Of a stretch of DNA of 8,676 nt, positions 1-5,502 are shown in pieces; position 1 is the stretch's first letter; the number at the start of each line of letters is the position of its first letter. The DNA lies in contig JAQGPK010000008.1 in NCBI GenBank assembly GCA_028293095.1, positions 1-8,676 on the forward strand, in the 5' to 3' direction. The DNA comes from Chlamydiia bacterium. GTDB taxonomy: Bacteria; Chlamydiota; Chlamydiia; Chlamydiales; FEN-1388. A program made the translations under genes and the position numbers. The notes beneath the pieces are model-generated. The model worked only from the letters and a program-made list of their open reading frames with translations, was not told where the DNA came from and searched no databases.

Positions 1-781
1 TAGCAAGCACTCGTTTATTCTCAGCGCATTTAAGTATATCACATAAAGATTCATCTGTCAGCGCAAGGTATGAAAGATCAAGAATAGTCCAGGTATGGGC
101 AAATTGTCGTAATGATTTTTGCATCGCAGGAGAGAGCGCTCGCATATCACCTTGAATATCAGCGCGCCTTAAAACATCTTCGGCACAGTACGCTACAACC
201 ATACTGACAAGATCACCCGTTAATTCGGTTGTTGAAAGTACATCTAGAAGAGGGTCCACAATTTCAGCAAGAGGGCTTAAAGGTTTGCGAAACTCTTTAA
301 AAAAAACACCCACATCGTCCGTGACACGTACTCCTTTTGGAGCGTTTGCACAGAGTGCTGTAAGATTCAAGTTGCCTGTATTCTGAAGATGGAGTAGCTG
401 TAATCTTGGAAAGCGCTCATAAAAGGATGGTTGACAAACTGCACTTTTAAAAAACTTACTATCCATATCTAAAGAAAGAATTTTCAGCGAAGATGGTAAA
501 TAGGCATATACTCTATCTGTTAAGCTAATGAAAGGATTATTGTTATTACTATCAAGTTTAAGTCTTTGCAGCCCTCGGGGAAGGTATTGGAACTGTCCTG
601 ATTTAAGAATTAAATGTCCTCCATTTTTCAAGTGCAATCTTTGTTGCTCACGCGAAATATTTTGCAACTGCTGAATAAACTGGTCCTGATCTTCGGAAAG
701 ATAAATACAGTCTGAAGAATCTTCAGTTAGTTGAAGTTGCGCCAAGTCTTGTGAAATTAAGATTAAAGATACTGGTATCAT
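1..781 (-). CDS. Leucine-rich-repeat protein, N-terminal part (runs off left edge)
   Basis: The minus strand is open from ATG at 781 to the window edge (260 codons, no stop seen), so the C-terminus is missing. The start is supported by AGAGG at 790-794, eight bases upstream, and by a promoter at 809-837. Residues 1-65 are not recognised. Residues about 71-149 hold three irregular leucine-rich repeats starting LQRLKLDS, LKILSLDM and LQLLHLQN. Residues about 160-228 form a helical, non-repeat insert. A further repeat starts at 231 (WTILDLSYLALTDESL) in the same LxxLxLSxxxLTDxxL pattern as the two other LRR genes of this window. There is no clear Sec signal peptide or membrane segment, so if exported it probably uses a non-Sec route such as type III secretion (inference). 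LRR domains bind other proteins. Being one of three related genes within 7 kb suggests a host-directed effector family, but the partner cannot be told from sequence. Confidence 0.8.
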   Translation of the reverse strand, partial: MIPVSLILISQDLAQLQLTEDSSDCIYLSEDQDQFIQQLQNISREQQRLHLKNGGHLILKSGQFQYLPRGLQRLKLDSNNNNPFISLTDRVYAYLPSSLKILSLDMDSKFFKSAVCQPSFYERFPRLQLLHLQNTGNLNLTALCANAPKGVRVTDDVGVFFKEFRKPLSPLAEIVDPLLDVLSTTELTGDLVSMVVAYCAEDVLRRADIQGDMRALSPAMQKSLRQFAHTWTILDLSYLALTDESLCDILKCAENKRVLA

Positions 782-808
782 GATTACAACCTCTAAATAA
801 AAAGGCCG

Positions 809-837
809 ATCATAATATTTTAAGGAGATGTGTTCAA
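809..837 (-). promoter_or_regulatory. Sigma70-type promoter for the left-edge LRR gene
   Basis: On the minus strand TTGAAC (832-837) is followed after exactly 17 bases by TATGAT (809-814). These match the TTGACA and TATAAT consensus boxes at four and five of six positions. Transcription would begin near 802, leaving a leader of about 20 bases that carries the AGAGG ribosome binding site. The position and spacing fit the gene starting at 781. The call is from sequence only. Confidence 0.55.
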
Positions 838-905
838 CTGTAAAAATATTCTAGATATTAATCTGATTATTTTTGTATTTGTATGCTTTATACTTTGAGG
901 TAGAG

Positions 906-1337
906 ATGCGCCATTTTTTACGAACTACTATTTTTTGTATTTTTTCAATAAGTTCTATCTATGGTGACACTGTAGTATGGAGTGGTAACCTCTCTGCTAA
1001 AGGAGAGCAGTCGCCAATTGTCCCCTTAACACTAGGAAAGCACTATAGAATCAAAGTTTCGGGCACTATGAATCTTGGCAAATGGTGGCAGCAAGGAAAA
1101 CCTCTTGAGGATGATGCCTGCTACGAATTTAACGATAGTATGCCAGCCATTAAAATCGATAGCTTTAAAAATAGCCTACATATTCACCTAGGTGATGGAA
1201 AGTACCATCCAGATCATCTGTATCAGTCTGAACTCTTCACCGCAGCTCAAGAAGGAGTTCACTTCTGGATTTATGATACCGACTATTCGGATAACTCTGG
1301 TAGTTTACATGTCGAAGTCATAGAAGTTTCTATTTAA
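906..1337 (+). CDS. Small exported protein with LecA (PA-IL)-like lectin fold
   Basis: Encodes 143 residues from ATG 906, preceded by GAGG at 897-900 with a five-base spacer. A longer reading from TTG 873 lacks a ribosome binding site and would bury the signal peptide. Residues 1-20 look like a Sec signal peptide: basic start (R2, H3, R6), hydrophobic core, probable cleavage after G20. The mature part is about 123 residues, the size of Pseudomonas LecA, and resembles it in order (compared from memory): a VVWSGNLSA start, KWxxQG at 59-64, a cysteine at 72, SLHIHLGDG at 90-98, and a C-terminal IYDTDYSDNSGSLHV at 122-136. The last segment corresponds to the LecA calcium and sugar loop; D124, D129 and N130 would be the metal-site equivalents. 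The LecA His-Pro-x-x-Gln galactose contacts are not conserved at the equivalent place, so sugar specificity is uncertain. It could instead be another beta-sandwich domain of that type. It would act in the periplasm, at the surface or outside the cell. Confidence 0.6.
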   Translation: MRHFLRTTIFCIFSISSIYGDTVVWSGNLSAKGEQSPIVPLTLGKHYRIKVSGTMNLGKWWQQGKPLEDDACYEFNDSMPAIKIDSFKNSLHIHLGDGKYHPDHLYQSELFTAAQEGVHFWIYDTDYSDNSGSLHVEVIEVSI

Positions 1338-1464
1338 GCGGCTACCTATAAATTAATAGAAGCTAATCAAAATAGATTTCTTAATAATTTTATAGAGTTT
1401 TATTCTTATATATATTACCATATGTTTCTTCAATCTAGGTTTTTAGTAAAAACAAGGCTACTAT

Positions 1465-2646
1465 ATGAGTTTACTTTCAATAAGTTCTGCTGGATTTCAT
1501 TTACCACAGCTTACTCGCCCTCTCCCTCGATCCCCGCAACTTCATCCAAACCATGCAACAGCACAAGTAATAACAGATACTCCGCGTCCCGAAGTCTGTG
1601 AAGCAGCCTCACCTATGTCGCCTCTTGCGCGCTCTACAAGATTATGTACAACTCCCGTTTCTACTCTCACACCACAGCCACAACAAGCATGGGGAAGCGT
1701 TCAAAAGACATCATTTATTAGCGTACTTCGCATAATAAATTTCGCTTTTTGTCAATTTCTTTCAGACCAAGACATTGCGTCCCTTTTGCCTGCAGGAAAA
1801 TGTTTTTGGAATAGGAGAGCTGAACTCTTATTAGGAAGAAATGCAGCAGTCAATCAAATTTTAAGAAACCTCATACAAAACTGCAGACAAAATGGTACTA
1901 AACTTAAAGTTGAAGATGAAGCTTTTACAGAAACTCTCAATACGATAGGAGAGTCGATAACTGCTCTTGATTTTCATGGCCTCCGAATGAAACGTGATTC
2001 TATAGAACTTATAGAAAGGTTTTTCCCTAACATTAAAGAATTGAATCTTCATCATTGCCATTTGAGGGATGCTTTATTGCAACTTTTACCGGAATTAAAC
2101 TGTTTAGAAAAATTTGATCTATCAGGAAACAAAAAGATTACAGATACAGCTTTTAAGAAAATTCAATCCTTTTCCAAGCTAAAAAGCCTCAATGTAAGTG
2201 GTTGTATCTTAATAAGCGATGAGGCGATCTTATCTCTATCTTCGGAAAAATTAAAAGCATTGGATCTAAGTGGTTGCCCAAAAATTACAGACGAGACCCT
2301 TAGGCAGCTGAAAAAGTTTCAAAAGTTGCGATGCCTCATCCTTTCCCGTTGCAGCGGTATTACTGATGAAGGGGTACTATTCTTGGCTAATGCTAATTTA
2401 AAAAAATTGGATGTTACAGACTGCCCACATATTACCCATGAGGGATTAAAGTATGTAACTCGTATTCCTCGCCTTCATTATACGGTGAAGGTTTCCTTAA
2501 CAAGCCGTGCCACTATTGGTTCTTCTTCAACGAAAACTAAGGCACACAAGCCAAGTCATCGCCGTGCAGCCGTGTACTTAAAAGGAGGTAGAGACGTAGA
2601 TGATCTGCAAAGAGGCATTGCAAACTTAGAAATTAGCAAAAAATAG
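1465..2646 (+). CDS. F-box-like / leucine-rich-repeat (FBXL-type) candidate effector
   Basis: Encodes 393 residues from ATG 1465, with AAGG about seven bases upstream. Residues 1-80 are rich in Ser, Pro and Thr and look disordered, as in many type III effectors. Residues about 86-122 resemble an F-box: a hydrophobic helix (VLRIINFAF), then FLSDQDIASLLPAGKCFW, which matches the family pattern L-S-x-x-D-L-x-x-L-x-x-V-C-K-x-W with one extra residue. Residues 165-336 contain seven LRRs of 24-25 residues in the cysteine-containing AMN1/FBXL pattern, for example LKALDLSGCPKITDETL at 263. A basic tail (about 345-375, with KTKAHKPSHRRAA) and a short helix follow. In eukaryotes the F-box binds SKP1 in SCF ubiquitin ligases and the LRRs select the substrate. 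Acting inside a host cell on host ubiquitination is therefore a reasonable inference. The LRR call is firm; the F-box call is moderate. No membrane segment is seen. Confidence 0.85.
   Translation: MSLLSISSAGFHLPQLTRPLPRSPQLHPNHATAQVITDTPRPEVCEAASPMSPLARSTRLCTTPVSTLTPQPQQAWGSVQKTSFISVLRIINFAFCQFLSDQDIASLLPAGKCFWNRRAELLLGRNAAVNQILRNLIQNCRQNGTKLKVEDEAFTETLNTIGESITALDFHGLRMKRDSIELIERFFPNIKELNLHHCHLRDALLQLLPELNCLEKFDLSGNKKITDTAFKKIQSFSKLKSLNVSGCILISDEAILSLSSEKLKALDLSGCPKITDETLRQLKKFQKLRCLILSRCSGITDEGVLFLANANLKKLDVTDCPHITHEGLKYVTRIPRLHYTVKVSLTSRATIGSSSTKTKAHKPSHRRAAVYLKGGRDVDDLQRGIANLEISKK
1957..2472 (+). repeat. Seven tandem LRR units in the coding sequence (residues 165-336)
   Basis: Repeat starts fall at residues 165, 190, 214, 239, 263, 288 and 312. 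Each begins (I/L)xxLxL or a close variant. The central five carry a Gly or Cys and an IT/IS-D-E motif at fixed positions. The regular 24-25 residue spacing indicates one intact solenoid. The repeats are similar in protein but not near-identical in DNA, so there is no sign of very recent duplication. Confidence 0.85.
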
Positions 2647-2664
2647 CAAAAAACCAAGTGAGTA

Positions 2665-2712
2665 GCACATACATTTCATAGATGTAAATTATCAAAATTT
2701 GATAGCATGTGC
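2665..2712. repeat. Nested inverted repeats upstream of the 2733 gene
   Basis: An outer pair GCACAT (2665-2670) and ATGTGC (2707-2712) encloses a small ACAT/ATGT pair (2671-2674 and 2682-2685) and a near-perfect palindrome TATCAAA-A-TTTGATA (2690-2704). Together these could fold as a branched RNA or act as a protein-binding site. No T-run follows on the plus strand, so it is a poor intrinsic terminator for the LRR gene ending at 2646. It lies just before the ribosome binding site of the 2733 gene, so an operator or leader role is possible. Function is not shown. Confidence 0.35.
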
Positions 2713-2732
2713 AAAAACTTTGAAGGTACCCT

Positions 2733-3395
2733 ATGCTCCCTAGAACAAAGCTCATTGTTTACGCAGTTGTTATTTTTTTAGCTGTTATCGCCTTAGACCA
2801 ATGGAGAAAGCACTCATCCGATGCTGAATCTATAGAAGGTAAAGAGAGCGCTGAAAAAATTACAGCCCTAGATCAGTCAGAATGGAAAGAATTTACCCCA
2901 AGTAATGATAAATTTAAAGTCATGCTACCCGTTCTTCCTCATCATGCATCTGACACAGTCCCACTCACTTCCGGCCAAGGGTCAGTTACTTATGACATGT
3001 ACCTCTCCCAAGAGAGAGATGGCACAACCTGTATGATTAGCTTGATTCAATATCCCAATGATTTCGACACATCAAAGCCTGGTGACATGCTGGATAACGT
3101 CATGAATCAACTAATGGCTGGCAATCCAAGCAATAGACTCAGAAATGTGCAAAAAGGGCTTTTTCACAATGTGCAAGCTCTTGACTTCTCGATTGAGAAT
3201 AATGGCGTGTTCGTTCGTAGTAAAACATTTTTAGCAGGCAAAACACTTTTTGTACTGACGCTCGTTGATCGCAACTCATCAAGCATAGAAGAGCAGTTTA
3301 AAACATTTAGCGATTCCTTTGAGTTTGGATCTGCATTAAAAGCAGTTATGCCTGTACTTACTGAGACTCCAGCACAAACTCCAAAGCCATTCTAA
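2733..3395 (+). CDS. Membrane-anchored envelope protein of unknown function
   Basis: Encodes 220 residues from ATG 2733, with GAAGG at 2722-2726 and a six-base spacer. Residues 7-21 form one hydrophobic segment (KLIVYAVVIFLAVIAL) preceded by R4 and K6. It fits an uncleaved inner-membrane anchor with the rest in the periplasm, or less likely a signal peptide. A charged linker (about 25-48) leads to a globular domain opening W51-x-x-F54 and KFKVMLPVLP at 60-69. This is the pattern of small domains that begin with a Trp and a strand ending in a Pro-x-x-Pro turn. A TLVDRNSSS segment near 176-184 and a final helix follow, then a Pro/Thr-rich tail (about 207-220). I do not recognise a named family. 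The stop overlaps the start of the methyltransferase gene by one base, so the two are almost certainly cotranscribed. The link is probably one of expression rather than shared biochemistry. Confidence 0.75.
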   Translation: MLPRTKLIVYAVVIFLAVIALDQWRKHSSDAESIEGKESAEKITALDQSEWKEFTPSNDKFKVMLPVLPHHASDTVPLTSGQGSVTYDMYLSQERDGTTCMISLIQYPNDFDTSKPGDMLDNVMNQLMAGNPSNRLRNVQKGLFHNVQALDFSIENNGVFVRSKTFLAGKTLFVLTLVDRNSSSIEEQFKTFSDSFEFGSALKAVMPVLTETPAQTPKPF

Positions 3396-4558
3396 TGAAA
3401 GTTCTACTCAAGCCAGGACGCGAAAAATCGGTCCTGGCAAAGCATCCTTGGATCTTCTCTGGAGCCATCCAAGAGCTTTCGAAATGTGATAATGGCGATG
3501 TTTTGCCTGTCTACTCCTCAAAAGGCCTTTTCTTAGGGTCTGCGATGATTAGCCAACGCTCACAGATTGTCTGTCGTATGCTGACATTTGATGAGACGCC
3601 CCATGAAGAAGCTCTACGTAGATACTTAAAAGAAGCTATCTACCTACGCAAGCAACTTTTTACAGATTCAAAGACAACTGCCTATCGCATCATTAATGCA
3701 GAAGGCGATTTTATTCCAGGACTTATTGTCGATCGATATGCAGATACACTTGTTATTCAAATTTCATCCATTGGTATTCATAGGCTCAAACAGCTGATTC
3801 TTGATGAGCTCATCGAAGCTTTCAAACCTACTTGGATTTATGAAAAGTCAACAGCGCCTTCAAGAAAAGAGGAGGGGCTTGCACCATTTGAGGGCACCAT
3901 TTATGGCACGCCTCTTGACACTGTTGAAATTATGGAGGAAGGACTTTTATTTACAGTCTCACCTAAAACTGGCCAAAAGACCGGTTTCTTTCTCGATCAG
4001 CGTGAGATGAGAGTATTAGTGCGCGATCTTGCAAAGGGTAAAAAGGTACTCAACTGTTTCTCCTATACTGGTGCTTTTAGCGTGTATGCACTTGCAGGAG
4101 GCGCTCTTTCTGTCGATTCCATTGACATTTCAAAGGATGCCGTGGCTAATGCCACAAAACATATCCAGATGAATGGTTTTCAAGATAAAGAACATACAGA
4201 ATATGCTGAAGATGTCTTTGAATATTTAAAGAATACGCCAAAAGCTTATGATCTTGTGATTCTTGATCCTCCAGCCTTTGCCAAGAAAAAATCGGATATC
4301 ATGCAGGCAGCTCGCGGATATAAAGAAATTAATATGCAAGCTATGAAAATGATGCCAAAAAATTCTTATCTACTCACTTGCTCTTGTAGCTACTATGTTG
4401 ATGAGACGCTCTTTCGTCAGATTCTTTTCCAGGCAGCCCTAGATGCAAAACGAGATGTGCGGATTATTCAGAGGCATAGGCTTGCAGAAGACCATCCATT
4501 GAATGTCTACCATCCAGAAGGCAGCTATCTTAAAAGTTTTCTGTGTTATATTTCCTAA
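3395..4558 (+). CDS. rlmI: RlmI-family 23S rRNA (cytosine-C5)-methyltransferase
   Basis: Encodes 387 residues, close to the roughly 396 of E. coli RlmI, which makes m5C1962 in 23S rRNA using S-adenosylmethionine. Residues 1-65 form the N-terminal PUA domain (KPGREKSVLAKHPWIFSGAI at 6-25). Residues about 75-190 form the central domain, with RIINAEGDFIPGLIVDRYAD at 98-117. The catalytic domain shows KTGQKTGFFLDQRE (191-204), the SAM-binding motif VLNCFSYTGAF (218-228), the acidic D244 after it, the motif IV DPPAFA (291-296) and the motif VI TCSCS (328-332) carrying the expected catalytic cysteine. The protein ends in a conserved HPLNVYHPEGSYLKSF stretch (367-382). All key motifs are intact. ATG 3395 overlaps the preceding stop (TAATG) and has no good ribosome binding site, which implies translational coupling. 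The exact target base is inferred from the family; related YccW/RlmI-like paralogues could modify another position. Confidence 0.88.
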   Translation: MKVLLKPGREKSVLAKHPWIFSGAIQELSKCDNGDVLPVYSSKGLFLGSAMISQRSQIVCRMLTFDETPHEEALRRYLKEAIYLRKQLFTDSKTTAYRIINAEGDFIPGLIVDRYADTLVIQISSIGIHRLKQLILDELIEAFKPTWIYEKSTAPSRKEEGLAPFEGTIYGTPLDTVEIMEEGLLFTVSPKTGQKTGFFLDQREMRVLVRDLAKGKKVLNCFSYTGAFSVYALAGGALSVDSIDISKDAVANATKHIQMNGFQDKEHTEYAEDVFEYLKNTPKAYDLVILDPPAFAKKKSDIMQAARGYKEINMQAMKMMPKNSYLLTCSCSYYVDETLFRQILFQAALDAKRDVRIIQRHRLAEDHPLNVYHPEGSYLKSFLCYIS

Positions 4559-4599
4559 TAGTAAGGCTATGTAGAAGATAGTATTCTAGTAAAAGCTGA

Positions 4600-4628
4600 T
4601 CGACAAAATTTAAATAATAAGTTATAAT
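4600..4628 (+). promoter_or_regulatory. Near-consensus sigma70-type promoter for the serine-rich gene
   Basis: TCGACA (4600-4605, five of six matches to TTGACA) is followed after exactly 17 bases by a perfect TATAAT (4623-4628). Transcription would start near 4635. This leaves a leader of only about 15 bases that still contains the AAAAAGGA ribosome binding site (4636-4643) of the gene at 4650. It is the strongest promoter-like sequence in the window and suggests expression independent of the upstream methyltransferase gene. Confidence 0.65.
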
Positions 4629-4649
4629 TTTTTGTAAAAAGGAAATTAT

Positions 4650-5438
4650 ATGAGCAGCAATACAATAAGTTCTTCAAATTCATCTTTTTCTACATACAGC
4701 AACATAAGCACAAATTCTTCAGAAGAGCGTACACAATCGCAAACAGCTGATAAGGAAGAAAGAAAAGAAAGCACTCAACAAGTTATATCCTCATCATCAA
4801 GTAGTTCTGCTACAGATAAAGTTGCGCGAATGTCTGAAGTATTTGCATCAGATGCAGAAATTAGAAATGCAACAACTCTAGATGGTATGACAATTTCTCA
4901 AATAGCAGAAAAGGCGCATAAGTATGGCATGCTCAACAATCAAGAATATTTTAAGGAAATCCTTCTAAAGGATTGGAAAAACTTACGAGAGGTAAGTCAG
5001 GTAACACATATCGAACTTGCGGACTATGTAAACAAGATTTTTACCGAGCAAAAAGTAATTTATGAAGAAAGGGCAAATAAAAAGCCAAAAGCTGAGGACG
5101 CCCTTTTACTAGAAGATGAAATTACAACAGAGCCCTCTCTTATGAATCACTTTAAAGCACAAAAGCTGCATGCAAATTATGATCGTATGCGTGGTGTTCA
5201 AGAATATATATTGTTTGCTGAGGGTCACAATAACGAAGTATGCGGTATTGAAAATGATGATAGATCGCTCGGTGTTGAATGGACTCCTGGACTTTATGAA
5301 AACATTCGAAGGTATGGATTTTATCGAAGCGGACGCGATGAAAGCCAGTATCATCATACAGATCCTCTCACTCTTCTATCTATTGTAACTGGCGAGTCAT
5401 TAGAGTCCTTACAAAAGAAAGCCGATAAAAGCAAGTAG
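4650..5438 (+). CDS. Serine-rich N-terminus protein of unknown function (candidate effector)
   Basis: Encodes 262 residues from ATG 4650, with AAAAAGGA six bases upstream and its own strong promoter. I do not recognise the family. Residues 1-56 are extremely rich in Ser, Thr, Asn and Gln, with a seven-serine run at 47-53, and contain no hydrophobic segment. Such a flexible start is typical of type III secreted proteins, though not proof. Residues about 58-140 are predicted helical (SEVFASDAEI, TISQIAEKAHKYGML, DWKNLREVSQ). Residues 141-160 are a charged linker. Residues about 163-255 look like a compact domain with aromatic and charged positions, including GVEWTPGLYENIRRYGFYRS at 208-227. The last residues are lysine-rich. 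No catalytic motif, membrane segment or repeat stands out. It lies between housekeeping and LRR genes and is convergent with the 5503-6891 LRR gene. Being a real gene is well supported by promoter, ribosome binding site and length; the function is open. Confidence 0.7.
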   Translation: MSSNTISSSNSSFSTYSNISTNSSEERTQSQTADKEERKESTQQVISSSSSSSATDKVARMSEVFASDAEIRNATTLDGMTISQIAEKAHKYGMLNNQEYFKEILLKDWKNLREVSQVTHIELADYVNKIFTEQKVIYEERANKKPKAEDALLLEDEITTEPSLMNHFKAQKLHANYDRMRGVQEYILFAEGHNNEVCGIENDDRSLGVEWTPGLYENIRRYGFYRSGRDESQYHHTDPLTLLSIVTGESLESLQKKADKSK

Positions 5439-5455
5439 CAAGAGCGTCTATTTGG

Positions 5456-5476
5456 ACAAAGATAAAATTTCTTTGT
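5456..5476. terminator. Possible weak bidirectional hairpin between convergent genes
   Basis: ACAAAGA (5456-5462) and TCTTTGT (5470-5476) can form a seven-pair stem with a seven-base loop, between the stops of two converging genes. The stem is AT-rich and no T-run follows on either strand. It is at best a weak terminator and is reported mainly because of its position. Confidence 0.3.
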
Positions 5477-5502
5477 ACTAACCTGGAACCTTTTGCTTGC
5501 CA

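Noticed and set aside
165..280. F-box in the left-edge LRR protein
   Set aside because: The helical insert has leucines in roughly suitable places but lacks the Cys/Trp end and the L-P start of the motif, so it is too weak to claim.
889..894. TATACT as a -10 box for the lectin-like gene
   Set aside because: Transcription would start at about the ATG and exclude the ribosome binding site at 897-900. No matching -35 box was seen.
873..905. TTG at 873 as start of the lectin-like gene
   Set aside because: No ribosome binding site precedes it, and the added residues would put charged sequence before the signal peptide. ATG 906 has GAGG at an ideal distance.
1338..1464. Promoter for the F-box-like/LRR gene
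   Set aside because: The stretch is very AT-rich with several TATA-like hexamers, but none pairs with a credible -35 box at 16-18 bases.
3801..4010. Open frame inside the rlmI coding region
   Set aside because: It lies entirely in another frame of a gene with intact family motifs and has no recognisable product.
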